This document shows positions 1 to 8,961 of a stretch of DNA of 37,591 bases, one piece after another; position 1 is the stretch's first letter, and each line of letters begins with the position of its first letter. Origin of the DNA: Parachlamydiales bacterium. Its GTDB lineage: Bacteria > Chlamydiota > Chlamydiia > Chlamydiales > JAEMRK01. The position numbers were made by a program, and so were the translations under genes. Under the pieces are notes generated by a model. The model was not told the origin of the DNA. It saw only the letters and a list, made by a program, of their open reading frames with translations, and did not search any database. The stretch is taken from assembly GCA_016463375.1 (NCBI GenBank), contig JAEMRK010000001.1, positions 100,229 through 137,819 on the forward strand, in the 5' to 3' direction.

Positions 1-887
1 GTTTTTTTAGCATAAATTTTATCAAATAGTAAAATCAATAAATCAAAGTCATTTAAATTTTCAAAAATCGATTTTACTAATTTTTCTAACGTATTTTTAT
101 CTATCTTATTTTCCAAAAAATATTCGAGGTAACCTATACAAGTTTCAACTCTTTGTAAATCACATAAAACAATTTCATATTTAACTAAAATATCTAAAAT
201 TTCAGTTAAACTATTTATGTATAAAATTTGATGCTCGCTGGGATAAGTTAAATCCAAAAGCCATTCGTTGTCATAATAAAATTGGGATAAAGTTTGATTT
301 TGACAGCCATCAGTATCTAAACTTAAAATATTTTGCTTTACAGCCACTATAGATTTGTAAATACTGATAATATCCGTAGCATCTGCAAAGCTGACCTTGG
401 CATATTTATGCTCTGTTTTATTGATTGAAATGTTAGTTTCAAGCAGCCTAACAATAGACCTATTTGCACCAGCAAGGGTGTCATCTTGAGGTACTGGAGA
501 CAGTTTTTTTTTGAGTGACCACATTCCTAAAATTAAGCAATTATTTCTACCTAATAAATTTTCTTTGGCAAATGTTGCAATGTCATTAATGCTAATATCA
601 AATTTTTTCGCATGTTGAAAAGTTAGGATATTTTTTATTGATCTGACTATAAAATTTAAATCTAGAGGGCTGTTTGCAATTTTAATTTGTTTATTTACAA
701 GGCTGGTCACATTGATTTTTGCATCAAATTTTTTAATTGCATTAACTCGACCAGTTGTATCTACCTCGTATAAAGCATTTATACCTTGTTTGAACAATGA
801 TATTAGAATAGGTTTTGCTAATTGAATTTTTTCATTATAAAATTTAGGACCGCCACGAGTACTAAGTGCTGGCACAGATGTAGACAT
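1..887 (-). CDS. Unknown protein, 3' end outside window (partial)
   Basis: Reading the minus strand from an ATG at 885-887 gives an open frame with no stop for 295 codons down to base 1, so the gene runs off the left edge. The protein begins MSTSVPALSTRGGPKF and is rich in Ile, Leu, Asn and Lys. It has no signal peptide and no obvious membrane segment in the visible part. A purine-rich AAAGGG lies about 12 bases upstream of the ATG, rather far for a ribosome-binding site. I recognise no family or catalytic motif. It is divergent from the cyclophilin gene, with about 200 bases between the two starts. Its soluble, Asn/Lys-rich make-up and position at the edge of conserved core genes would suit a lineage-specific protein, perhaps secreted, but that is inference only. 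Confidence 0.75.
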   Translation of the reverse strand, partial: MSTSVPALSTRGGPKFYNEKIQLAKPILISLFKQGINALYEVDTTGRVNAIKKFDAKINVTSLVNKQIKIANSPLDLNFIVRSIKNILTFQHAKKFDISINDIATFAKENLLGRNNCLILGMWSLKKKLSPVPQDDTLAGANRSIVRLLETNISINKTEHKYAKVSFADATDIISIYKSIVAVKQNILSLDTDGCQNQTLSQFYYDNEWLLDLTYPSEHQILYINSLTEILDILVKYEIVLCDLQRVETCIGYLEYFLENKIDKNTLEKLVKSIFENLNDFDLLILLFDKIYAKK

Positions 888-1085
888 TCTATTTTAGAGC
901 CCTTTAAGTTAATCCATTCATCATTTTAATCAATTTAAGTTTTTTTGCAGATCTCAAAATTTAATCAATACCAAAAATATGTAAAACATGAAGTCCAAAA
1001 ATTTTAATTGAACTATTTACCTAATAAGATTGCTGTTATAAGTTACCTTCTTGCTTTTGAATATCAAAAATTACAGGAGATTTTG

Positions 1086-1637
1086 ATGAAAAACACCTTT
1101 TGCACACTACTAGCAGTCCTTTTTGGTTTTGCGATTCAACCACTCTTTGGCATTGCACCTCAGCAAAACCCAGTTGTGGTTTTTGAAACAACTCAAGGAA
1201 ATATTGAGTTAACATTATATCCTAATCAGGCGCCTAAAACTTGTGAAAATTTTATTGAACTGGTTAACAGCGGTTATTATAACGGAACAACTTTTCACCG
1301 TGTAATCAAAAACTTTATGATTCAAGGTGGTGATCCGCAGGGCAATGGAACAGGTGGTCAATCAATTTGGGGTAAACCGTTCCAGGATGAATTCTCACCA
1401 ATTTTGACATTCAATCGTCCAGGATTATTAGCAATGGCAAATCGTGGACCAAATACTAATGGCAGCCAGTTTTTTATTACTACAGCCCCTACACCTTGGT
1501 TGAATAATAAACATACAATTTTTGGTGAAGTATCTGAAGGTTACAATACTGTCAAAAAAATTGAAGCGACTCCTACTGGTGCGATGGACAAACCCCTCAC
1601 GCCTCAAGTCATAACAAAAGCTTATATGAAATCTTAG
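1086..1637 (+). CDS. Secreted cyclophilin-type peptidyl-prolyl cis-trans isomerase
   Basis: Catalyses cis-trans isomerisation of X-Pro bonds, here most likely in the periplasm as a folding helper. I choose ATG 1086 because AGGAGA (1075-1080) sits 5 bases upstream; the frame is open back to 1008 but that extension has no ribosome-binding site. From 1086 the product is 183 residues and starts with a signal-peptide-like segment (MKNTFCTLLAVLFGFAIQ, then a Gly/Ala region). The cyclophilin signature is clear: FHRVIKNFMIQGGDP with the catalytic Arg, then GTGG, GLLAMANRGPNTNGSQFFIT, and TPWLNNKHTIFG. The Trp in the last motif is the residue linked to cyclosporin binding in sensitive cyclophilins. 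Length fits the single-domain bacterial form. It stands alone on the plus strand and ends just before a hairpin terminator shared with the facing sppA gene. Confidence 0.95.
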   Translation: MKNTFCTLLAVLFGFAIQPLFGIAPQQNPVVVFETTQGNIELTLYPNQAPKTCENFIELVNSGYYNGTTFHRVIKNFMIQGGDPQGNGTGGQSIWGKPFQDEFSPILTFNRPGLLAMANRGPNTNGSQFFITTAPTPWLNNKHTIFGEVSEGYNTVKKIEATPTGAMDKPLTPQVITKAYMKS

Positions 1638-1645
1638 AGAAAAAA

Positions 1646-1667
1646 AGCTGCCTCGAATGAGGCAGCT
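1646..1667. terminator. Hairpin terminator between cyclophilin and sppA
   Basis: AGCTGCCTC and GAGGCAGCT form a perfect 9-bp stem around a GAAT tetraloop. On the minus strand the stem is followed directly by a run of T (the plus strand has seven A before it), so it is a classical intrinsic terminator for sppA. On the plus strand the trailing bases are only AATTAGAT, so it may stop the cyclophilin transcript less well. Confidence 0.85.
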
Positions 1668-1676
1668 AATTAGATA

Positions 1677-2711
1677 TTACGGTTGGTAGTAGTAAAGACA
1701 CTGATTAGTAAATTCACAAGGAAACTTCTCATCAAATTTAATTTGATGAGTCACTTTACCCGTCAAGACAGGCGATTCAGATTTTACAAGGCTTTGCAAC
1801 CAATTGCTCGATTCAAGTCCATATACCTGATAGCTTTCATCTTCTTTAATGCCAGACGCGCGAGCTAAATCGGCCATACACTTATTATATGACGGCGATA
1901 CTACATCTATATAACCATAAGCTAATGCTTGCTCAGCTACGTACACATTAGCTCCATATTTTTGAGTCAAATCTTCTTTAGTAATTTTTGGACGCGCTTT
2001 TGTGACAATATCTACAAAGTGATCATAATAAAAATTAACAATCGATTGGTCATTGGCTTCTTCGCCTGCAACCCATGGTTCAAACGGACTCATCGCATCT
2101 TTATGTTTACCAGCTTTAAGAGTTAAACACTTTACACCCATTTTATCCATTAGAGTTGCGACATTAAAATACCTTCCATAAACACCCACAGATCCAATGA
2201 TACTTACTTCTGATGCATAAATTTTATCGGCAGAGCATGCGACATACATACCGCCGGAGGCGCACATACCATCTACAAATGCATAAACAGGAATATTGAA
2301 TCGCGCTTTGTACTCGTTAATCGAAGCATAAATTTTATCAGCATCAATAACTGTTCCGCCTGGAGAATTAATATGTAAAAACATACCTTTAATACGGTTA
2401 GTCATAAGTCCTTGACGGGATTCGAGCAATTGAATAGCAATATTATCTGCATTAAGCTGATCTGTACCAATGGCTCCATCAACGTCTAACCACAAGATTA
2501 CAGGTCCAGCAACTCCTGCATTTCTATCTCCATTTTCATCTGAGTATTGAACATAATCATATGAAACTGCGGGTTCTTTAGTTGAACCAAAAACAATTGC
2601 CACTAATAATACGACAACTACAATACCGACGGCTATGCCAAGAATTGAAAACAAAGCGACGCAAAATGAACGGATTGAGGATAAAAACATCGACTCACGG
2701 TGGGGTTGCAT
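1677..2711 (-). CDS. sppA: Signal peptide peptidase SppA-like S49 serine protease
   Basis: Membrane-anchored protease of the S49/ClpP-fold family that degrades leftover signal peptides. The 344-residue protein has one N-terminal membrane span (about residues 15-41), then a ClpP-like domain with the oxyanion motif HINSPGGTV (about 113-121), the catalytic Ser152 in CASGGMYVAC, and the likely general-base Lys204 in GKHKDAMSPF. The length fits the single-domain SppA/SohB form rather than the double-length E. coli SppA. AAAGG lies 7 bases before the ATG at 2711. In Chlamydia a sohB-like gene lies next to a nucleotide translocase and pgsA, as recalled from memory; here three genes intervene before pgsA. 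A strong intrinsic terminator follows the stop. Confidence 0.92.
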   Translation of the reverse strand: MQPHRESMFLSSIRSFCVALFSILGIAVGIVVVVLLVAIVFGSTKEPAVSYDYVQYSDENGDRNAGVAGPVILWLDVDGAIGTDQLNADNIAIQLLESRQGLMTNRIKGMFLHINSPGGTVIDADKIYASINEYKARFNIPVYAFVDGMCASGGMYVACSADKIYASEVSIIGSVGVYGRYFNVATLMDKMGVKCLTLKAGKHKDAMSPFEPWVAGEEANDQSIVNFYYDHFVDIVTKARPKITKEDLTQKYGANVYVAEQALAYGYIDVVSPSYNKCMADLARASGIKEDESYQVYGLESSNWLQSLVKSESPVLTGKVTHQIKFDEKFPCEFTNQCLYYYQP

Positions 2712-2846
2712 GGATAAACCTTTAATTTATTAGCTAATCTAACTCGCAGTGTAGAGTCTATTTACTTTTTTCGAAAGGTGTTTAACTTAATCGATTAATT
2801 GGTTAGCCTAGCTATTTAAAATTTAACTCTTTAGTAAGTGATTTTG

Positions 2847-3929
2847 ATGAATAATTCTACTTTTATTCAAAAGTCAGCAAATGTTTATATCGCATTGAGC
2901 TGGATTTTTGACTCAGCTTTAATTATTTTAGCAGCGATACTACTGCATTATTTAGTGCGTAATGTGTTTTCAATGCTGGAAAGGCATTACATATACACTA
3001 AAGAAAAGTGGAAGTATGGTCTTGTTTTAGCACTACGCTTACCGTTAAACATTTTGATATGGTTAACTGCCATATCACTAGTTGGTGACATTGTTCTTAA
3101 GAAAAAAAATTGCCACGACTACTTATGGTCGACGCAGGAATTAAGACAATTAGCTATTTTACTATGCTTAAGTTGGTTTTTGTGGCGCTGGAAAAAATCG
3201 ATGCAAGCTTATTTATTAAGCAAACCACACGTTCAAAAATCGTTTGAAAAAGCACGCCTCATTGCTTTTGGTAAATTGGTTAATGTCATAATTGTCGTTT
3301 TAACTATCATTCTTGGATTGCAAATTATTGGATTCAACATCCAAGCATTAGTAGCTCTTGGTGGTGTTGGCGGTTTAGCTTTAGGTATTGCTGCTCGAGA
3401 CGTAGTCGCCAATTTCTTTTCTGGTTTTATGATTTACGTGACAAAACCATTTATAATTGGTGATTGGATTCGAGTTCAAGAGCGTCAAATTGAAGGAACT
3501 GTCGAAGAAATTGGTTGGTACTATACAACCATAAAGTCATTTAGCAAGCATCCGCTCTACATCCCTAACTCAATATTTTCAACAGTTGTCGTTGCCAACC
3601 CCGGAAGACGAACGCATTGGAAAATAGAAGAGAAGCTTTCAATTTCTTACTCTGATTTCAAAATTTTGCGCCCGTTGATTCAAGAAATGCAAGAAATGGT
3701 GGATGAGCATCCCGACTTGGATCGCCATCAAGACCATTTCATCTACTTCGAACGCTTTGGTGAATCTGCCCTTGATATTACGATTACTGTGTACACAATA
3801 TCTGAAGAAAAACATCTATATCCTTACATCAAGCAAGATATTTTATTGAAAGCAGGTGAGATTATTTTGAAACATGGTGCAAAATTTGGAATACCGGCTC
3901 GCCGTATTGAGACTTTGCAACCTCTTTGA
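2847..3929 (+). CDS. MscS-family mechanosensitive ion channel
   Basis: Small-conductance mechanosensitive channel that opens under membrane tension to release solutes during hypo-osmotic shock. The frame can start at GTG 2838, but ATG 2847 is the more usual start and gives 360 residues. Hydrophobic segments lie near residues 17-40, 60-85 and 95-115 and again around 140-165. The pore-lining helix and start of the beta domain read GGVGGLALGIAARD, then VVANFFSGFMIYVTKPF and IGDWIRV, the hallmark of the family. The remainder forms the cytosolic beta and alpha/beta vestibule. The gene is divergent from sppA and its TGA at 3927-3929 directly abuts the stop of the facing GH36-like gene, with no terminator in between. 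Chlamydiaceae have a very reduced set of osmotic channels, so this would suit an organism that survives outside cells or in amoebae (inference). Confidence 0.92.
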   Translation: MNNSTFIQKSANVYIALSWIFDSALIILAAILLHYLVRNVFSMLERHYIYTKEKWKYGLVLALRLPLNILIWLTAISLVGDIVLKKKNCHDYLWSTQELRQLAILLCLSWFLWRWKKSMQAYLLSKPHVQKSFEKARLIAFGKLVNVIIVVLTIILGLQIIGFNIQALVALGGVGGLALGIAARDVVANFFSGFMIYVTKPFIIGDWIRVQERQIEGTVEEIGWYYTTIKSFSKHPLYIPNSIFSTVVVANPGRRTHWKIEEKLSISYSDFKILRPLIQEMQEMVDEHPDLDRHQDHFIYFERFGESALDITITVYTISEEKHLYPYIKQDILLKAGEIILKHGAKFGIPARRIETLQPL

Positions 3930-5885
3930 CTATTCAAATGTAATTGAATAGTAGCAAGGTTCCGTAGTTTTTAAAAGTTTTGAGTCAATTTTTAAAGTGC
4001 GTAGTTTAAAGTCGTGTTCCCAAGGAATGACCTCACCATTACGACGCACTTCTAAAACTTCTCTTTCGCAGTACAACATAATTGGAGATCCCTCTAAGCA
4101 GCGTATATTTAGAACTTCTTCTTCATGTTGTACTTCTGTAATAGGAGCTGGCGCTAAGTAATAGCTTGAACACCCCCAAACAGCAATTCCTTTTTCTACC
4201 GGAACAAATGTATAGATATCACTCATACTAGGTGTAAGAACAACATCAAAATACTCTAATTTGTCGACCAATCCCAAAAATCCATTACGATAACTAAACA
4301 AAGCGAATGTATCGCCTTTAAGATCGGGTATGTCTAGAGGAGAAACAGATTCATTAACCGAATTTTTATCATTAATGACGTTAAATGCTACGATAATGCC
4401 CGCTTTTCCTTTAAATGTATAAGCTTTGTAAACTTTAGTATCATGAACGGGATCTACGAATAATGATTGTTGACACAATGTTAAAGGCTCATCTGGTTTC
4501 AAAATAATGCCGGACGCTAAAATGAGTTTCTGAAGTAAACGTTTATTGTGTTTACCAGGCAAATCCCCGATAACATGACAGACTCCAGAAAACGCATGGA
4601 ATATCGCTAAATGTTCACTGAGAAGTCCATGAGTAATCCAACCCCCAATATCCGGCTGCATTAAAAATTGTAACCACAAACAATTTGTTAAATGATTGCG
4701 CAAGGAGCGCATCAAACCCATTGGATGCTTCCAATCAGTTGTGCTAGCAGACCTGGCTATCGGTGATGTCGACCAATAAAAAAGATTTTCATTCCTAAGG
4801 CATTCCGTATTTATAGTAGGCTGATTAAACTGAATATTTGCAGCGGCTTGTATGGCCGCTTGTAAATTTTTGTACAAAGCTGTCGCATTAATTTGGGGTT
4901 TATCAAATTGTGATACAGCATTTTGATCACCAATTTTAACAAAATTAATGCCCTGTTCTTTTAAGTAGGCATAGTAATCATAAAAAAATTGAAACGTACG
5001 ACCTAGATCGCTTCCTAAATAATAACGACCGTAACGATCAGGCGGTAAGTCATACTGCTTGGCTAAAAAAGGATGGATGCCGCCTCGATAACCCATAATT
5101 CCGTGCCATATACCCACTTTATGAATTCCTAAGGCTTGTAAATCGACAACTAAACCTTTTAATCCTCGATTAAAACGCTCTTTGTCAGCTTCAAAATCGA
5201 GCATTGCCCATTTACGTTCTTCATCCTTGCCATTCAATGCCAGTTGTTGCCAACCCTCATCAATCATTACATATTTAATCGGCACGCCTTGAGACAAAAG
5301 ACTTTTAACTGCAGAAATAATTTTTTCATGATTGATATCAAGACCAAGTGCTACACCAGAATCCCAACCTAAATAATCAAGCCAACTGGGTAATTGGGAT
5401 TTGAAAGAAGCCATTCGTCCATGATTGCCAGTAATTTTTAAGGCAAGCTGCAGTGTCTCATCAAGTAGAGCCTTTAAATCGTAACCCCTTAAACAAATCA
5501 ATGGAGTCCTTGTTTGTTTTGCATCGCGGCTTGCGCCACTGCGTAAAACAAGATGCAATCCATCTTCATCTGCTTCTAAATAAGATTCTAAATCTTTGTG
5601 AGATAAGCAAAATAAAACAGTGTAACCAAATTGATCGTGAGTGATTACAAAAAAAGTACTTGAGGGTACGGATTTAAATGATTCTCCGTAAAATGGTATA
5701 GAAAAATCGCTGTCTGGTCTAGCAAGTCGAGAACCAGTAATTCGAAAATTTTGTCCCTCAACGGCTTGAAGGTTAATTTTCAAGTATCCGATAAAAGTTT
5801 CTATCGAAATTAGTAAAGGATCACCAATCGATACATAATCGGTTAATGGTAATACTGGATTTTTTTTCGAACAAATAAATTGCAT
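3930..5885 (-). CDS. GH36 / raffinose synthase (Sip1)-like protein with altered active-site motif
   Basis: The 651-residue protein resembles the raffinose synthase/seed imbibition protein (Sip1) branch of glycoside hydrolase family 36, enzymes acting on alpha-galactosides. Supporting motifs: YVMIDEGWQQL (about 205-215), a Trp/Gly-rich strand GIWHGIMGYRGGIHP (about 258-272), FVKIGDQN (315-322), NTECL (359-363) and SASTTDWKHP (about 379-388). In characterised relatives the nucleophile is the Asp of a K-x-D motif; here the sequence reads K317-I-G-D320, so Gly occupies the usual nucleophile place and Asp follows one residue later. The acid/base region reads TTDW instead of SDD[FY], and PDIGGW replaces a PDWDMF-like motif. 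The protein may be inactive, shifted in mechanism or a distinct subfamily. No signal peptide is visible, so it should be cytosolic unless exported by type III secretion. No good ribosome-binding site precedes the ATG at 5885. Confidence 0.72.
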   Translation of the reverse strand: MQFICSKKNPVLPLTDYVSIGDPLLISIETFIGYLKINLQAVEGQNFRITGSRLARPDSDFSIPFYGESFKSVPSSTFFVITHDQFGYTVLFCLSHKDLESYLEADEDGLHLVLRSGASRDAKQTRTPLICLRGYDLKALLDETLQLALKITGNHGRMASFKSQLPSWLDYLGWDSGVALGLDINHEKIISAVKSLLSQGVPIKYVMIDEGWQQLALNGKDEERKWAMLDFEADKERFNRGLKGLVVDLQALGIHKVGIWHGIMGYRGGIHPFLAKQYDLPPDRYGRYYLGSDLGRTFQFFYDYYAYLKEQGINFVKIGDQNAVSQFDKPQINATALYKNLQAAIQAAANIQFNQPTINTECLRNENLFYWSTSPIARSASTTDWKHPMGLMRSLRNHLTNCLWLQFLMQPDIGGWITHGLLSEHLAIFHAFSGVCHVIGDLPGKHNKRLLQKLILASGIILKPDEPLTLCQQSLFVDPVHDTKVYKAYTFKGKAGIIVAFNVINDKNSVNESVSPLDIPDLKGDTFALFSYRNGFLGLVDKLEYFDVVLTPSMSDIYTFVPVEKGIAVWGCSSYYLAPAPITEVQHEEEVLNIRCLEGSPIMLYCEREVLEVRRNGEVIPWEHDFKLRTLKIDSKLLKTTEPCYYSITFE

Positions 5886-6103
5886 GACTTGAACGCCGGC
5901 CCGTCTATTTACTGAGACAGATAAGGGACTTGTCGATTAATCGCAAATCTTTTAAATTTAAGAAGAAAAAGGTTGTTTACCAAAACAGTAACGGCTCTAT
6001 TAAATTAATGCTTATTTAATTTATAGCATTTGGTTCATTCAATCCAAAGTGTTTTAACATCACGGACGAGTAAAAACAGATTAAACCTTAGGTTAAAAAT
6101 CAG

Positions 6104-6814
6104 TTGATTGATCCTTTTATTATCTACCTTCTTTACAAACATCCGGAGCTAGCACCCTGGATTATTCTTGCTGGTATGATTCTTACCGGCTTTAACATAC
6201 CAATTAGTGAAGACTTACTTATTGTTTTAGGCGGCGTCTGGTCTGCAAGCTTTGTACCACATAAAGCCATACATATCTGGTTATGTTTATTTATTGGTGC
6301 ATACTTGGCAGATATGGTTGCTTATTGGACAGGACGCCTATTAGGAAAAAAACTTTTAGTATGGCGTTTCTTCAAAGATATCATTACTGAACAACGATTA
6401 GAAAAAATTCATAAGTTTTATGATAAATACGGATTATTTAGCTTTTTAATTGGGCGTTTTATTCCATTCGGTGTACGCAACTGTTTATTCATCAGTGCCG
6501 GCATGGGTAAAATGACGTTTAAGCGATTTTTATTAATAGATGGAATTGCATCTTTTGTTTCAACTTCTGTTGGTTTTAGTATTATTTATTTCTTAGATCG
6601 ACGTTATCACTTTGGTAAGCATTTACAAGACCTTTTGGATTATATAAGCGGTTATGATAAAGTACTGATTATTATAGTAGCTGGTTGCGCTGCAATTTTT
6701 GGCACAATTTTCTTTATTCGTCATAAGTTGAAAAAAAAAATTCGCAATAAGCAACAGGAAAAACCTCTTCCTATCGAGGCACACCAATTCAATAGCGTGA
6801 GTGATGACCTCTGA
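6104..6814 (+). CDS. DedA-family membrane protein
   Basis: Polytopic inner-membrane protein of the DedA/SNARE-associated (VTT) family; members support envelope integrity, and some act as undecaprenyl-phosphate or lipid flippases. The 236 residues include several hydrophobic spans. The family hallmarks are an N-terminal PISEDLLIVLGG stretch with a membrane-embedded acidic residue, GAYLADMVAYWTGRLLG, and FYDKYGLFSFLIGRFIPFGVRN with the conserved Arg in GRFIPF. The C-terminus is a Lys/Arg-rich tail (KLKKKIRNK). The only plausible start is TTG 6104, with weak upstream pairing (AGG about 11 bases before). The stop overlaps the start region of the phosphatidyltransferase, so the two are coupled in one operon, both serving the membrane. 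Confidence 0.9.
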   Translation: MIDPFIIYLLYKHPELAPWIILAGMILTGFNIPISEDLLIVLGGVWSASFVPHKAIHIWLCLFIGAYLADMVAYWTGRLLGKKLLVWRFFKDIITEQRLEKIHKFYDKYGLFSFLIGRFIPFGVRNCLFISAGMGKMTFKRFLLIDGIASFVSTSVGFSIIYFLDRRYHFGKHLQDLLDYISGYDKVLIIIVAGCAAIFGTIFFIRHKLKKKIRNKQQEKPLPIEAHQFNSVSDDL

Positions 6815-7334
6815 GATGTCATATTTCCGAGTATTACCCAACATCTTATCGATTGTTCGAGGAGCCTCGGCATTTCTCTTTTTAAATGAGAAAACGTCTG
6901 TACGGTTAGCAGCTATCTGCATCGCCTTAGTTACCGATTATTTAGATGGATTTTTAGCCAGGCGTTACAAATTAGTAACTCGTGTTGGAACAGTACTAGA
7001 TCCAATCATGGATAAGTTCTTCGTATTATTTGCAGCGGCTGTATTTTTAATTGAAGGACGTTTAAATATCTGGTGCTTATTAGCACTAATATCTCGTGAT
7101 TTATTTTTATGTTTATTTGCCCTGTATCTGAAGATCAGAGGAAGTTGGTCGAATTACCGCTTCCGTGCTATTTGGTGGGGTAAAGTAACAACAGTTGGCC
7201 AGCTTTTACTTTTGCTAGGCCTTACATTGAATTTAACTCCCCCACCACTTTTATTTGCTGGGTTTTTATTCCTAGGACTTTTGTCTTTTATCGAACTTTA
7301 TAGTGGCCTAACAAAGATAGACCACGATAAATAG
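6804..7334 (+). CDS. pgsA: CDP-alcohol phosphatidyltransferase (PgsA-like)
   Basis: Integral membrane enzyme that transfers a phosphatidyl group from CDP-diacylglycerol to an alcohol, most likely glycerol 3-phosphate to make phosphatidylglycerol phosphate. The diagnostic D-x2-DG-x2-AR-x8-G-x3-D-x3-D signature is intact: DYLDGFLARRYKLV followed by TRVGTVLDPIMDK. Four or more hydrophobic spans follow and the length (about 176 residues) is typical. GTG 6801, ATG 6804 and ATG 6816 are all in frame; 6804 overlaps the dedA stop (6812-6814) and 6816 lies 1 base beyond it, so either would be translationally coupled. I recall a pgsA gene in the same general neighbourhood as sppA, a nucleotide translocase and dnaB in Chlamydia. 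Substrate choice within the family cannot be settled from motifs alone. Confidence 0.9.
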   Translation: MTSEMSYFRVLPNILSIVRGASAFLFLNEKTSVRLAAICIALVTDYLDGFLARRYKLVTRVGTVLDPIMDKFFVLFAAAVFLIEGRLNIWCLLALISRDLFLCLFALYLKIRGSWSNYRFRAIWWGKVTTVGQLLLLLGLTLNLTPPPLLFAGFLFLGLLSFIELYSGLTKIDHDK

Positions 7335-7344
7335 TGACTGCACC

Positions 7345-8961
7345 CTAACGGGTGACAGCAACTTCTTCGACATTAACAGGAGTTGGAGTCGCCACTGGTG
7401 TTGCACCAACTGGTGCTGCAACAGTGCGTTCTTCTTCTTTGATCTGTAATGTCTCATGATGAACGATAAGTTCTGAGAACCTGCGTCCAAGAGCTTTCAC
7501 AGCAACCATCCACAAACTGATGACCACAAGTAAGAAACCTCCAACATACGGAGCACTAGCAGCAACTGTTCCAAAGAACATCAGCAATCCTTGATGGATA
7601 ACTGATCCACCAGATTTACCTAAACGAGAACCAACGCCATCAATTGCAGCTTTGCCTTTCAATTTAGATTCGCGATCTAGCGGAATAAACGACAACTCTT
7701 TAGTCGCATCAAACAGCGTATATTTAGATGCACGACTCAAACAGTTTTGGGCTGATCCAAAAAACACCACAAGTGCTAGCGGTGTGGATCCTAATAATGC
7801 CACAAATCCGCCGAGTGGATCTTGGAATAGTAAAAAGGAGAAAAAGCCAATACTTGTGCTGAGCAAGATAAATGGCGGAATCATTGCAGTGAATGTCCAT
7901 CCACATTTTCTCAAAGAATTCCCTGAGATAAATACGGCAGTCAGTGTTGCTAAAATACCCGTAATCGTTGTGATCTGACCCATATAGGTAAAGTATTCGC
8001 TAGGATTTGGATACAAACGTCTAACTTGGTCTTTCCAAACAACTTCTGTTAAATTAATAACAATGTTGTAAGACAAAACAACGACAGCAATACTGATTAA
8101 ATATTTAGATTTAGCAAGATAAGAGAAGTTTTGGCGCATTGACATTTTAGGGCGATTAGCACGATCTTTTTTCTTATCACCTGTTTCTTTAGGTGCTGTC
8201 TCTTTTAATACTTTCGAATTAAACCAGCGGAACATAAACATCACTAATACACCGGAAATCAAAATTGCAATTGTTGAAAAAATCAACGATTGTTCCCATG
8301 CATCGTGACCAAATGGTAGGCGAGGATTAAAGCTTGAAGGACAAAGTAAAATAGAAATTTGACCAGATGCAATACCAGAGAAGTTAGCTCCGATACCTAG
8401 CAATCCATAAAATCGCTTAGCTTCGGTTACTTTAGTCACTTCATTGGCAAATCCCCAAAATAATACTGAGAAAATGGCACTGCCCCATAGTTCGGATAGA
8501 ACGTAAAAGGCTGTAAAGGACCAATAACGAAACATTGCAATCAACCCTTTGAAACCAAGTGGCAACACCGTTTGCAAATGCTCAGCAGTTGCATGCGGAT
8601 GAATATGATTTCTAATCGGGTATATGACAAAGGTAAAAATAAAAAAGAACCCTAAGAAAAGGCTGAGCATGATGTAAAACACATGTTCACGCTTTAATCG
8701 ATTTGAGAGTCTTGTGAAAAGAAATGTCACCAAAAGAGCCATGGGTAATAAAACCCAGACCTTAATGAAAGGTATTACTTCGGCGCCGGAGGCCTTTGCC
8801 GTAATAATTAAGGAATCTTTCATATTCCTTAATATGTTGTAATTAAAAGTTATCAGAAATGCCATTATCAATAGCGGAATGAACTTTTTCAATTCCGATC
8901 TATGAATGGGCCACAGGTAGGTTCGCAAAGTACCAAACGGCATCTGGGATGACTGGGACAT
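7345..8961 (-). CDS. NTT-family nucleotide translocase (ATP/ADP exchanger or relative)
   Basis: Inner-membrane carrier of the plastid/rickettsia/chlamydia ATP:ADP antiporter family, used by obligate intracellular bacteria to draw nucleotides from the host. The 538-residue protein opens with FGTLRTYLWPIHRSELKKF, then about 12 hydrophobic spans with family features such as NYNILRNMKDSLIITA, SGAEVIPFIKVW, FTAFYVLSELWGS and FWGFANEVTKVTEAKRFYGL. The tail is hydrophilic and Ala/Pro/Val/Thr-rich (residues about 505-538). The N-terminal wording resembles ADP/ATP-exchanging NTT1 types, whereas its neighbourhood (pgsA, sppA) recalls the location of the second translocase in Chlamydia; substrate is therefore open. 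It is the last gene of the minus-strand run, 285 bases after pgk, so it may have its own promoter. The facing pgsA stop is only 10 bp away. Confidence 0.95.
   Translation of the reverse strand: MSQSSQMPFGTLRTYLWPIHRSELKKFIPLLIMAFLITFNYNILRNMKDSLIITAKASGAEVIPFIKVWVLLPMALLVTFLFTRLSNRLKREHVFYIMLSLFLGFFFIFTFVIYPIRNHIHPHATAEHLQTVLPLGFKGLIAMFRYWSFTAFYVLSELWGSAIFSVLFWGFANEVTKVTEAKRFYGLLGIGANFSGIASGQISILLCPSSFNPRLPFGHDAWEQSLIFSTIAILISGVLVMFMFRWFNSKVLKETAPKETGDKKKDRANRPKMSMRQNFSYLAKSKYLISIAVVVLSYNIVINLTEVVWKDQVRRLYPNPSEYFTYMGQITTITGILATLTAVFISGNSLRKCGWTFTAMIPPFILLSTSIGFFSFLLFQDPLGGFVALLGSTPLALVVFFGSAQNCLSRASKYTLFDATKELSFIPLDRESKLKGKAAIDGVGSRLGKSGGSVIHQGLLMFFGTVAASAPYVGGFLLVVISLWMVAVKALGRRFSELIVHHETLQIKEEERTVAAPVGATPVATPTPVNVEEVAVTR

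Noticed and set aside
1008-1085. N-terminal extension of the cyclophilin frame
   Set aside because: The frame is open to 1008, but the strong AGGAGA sits before ATG 1086 and a proper signal peptide begins there.
7375-7435. Short repeats in the C-terminal end of the NTT gene
   Set aside because: They only encode the low-complexity Val/Ala/Pro/Thr tail; no unit long enough to be a repeat element.
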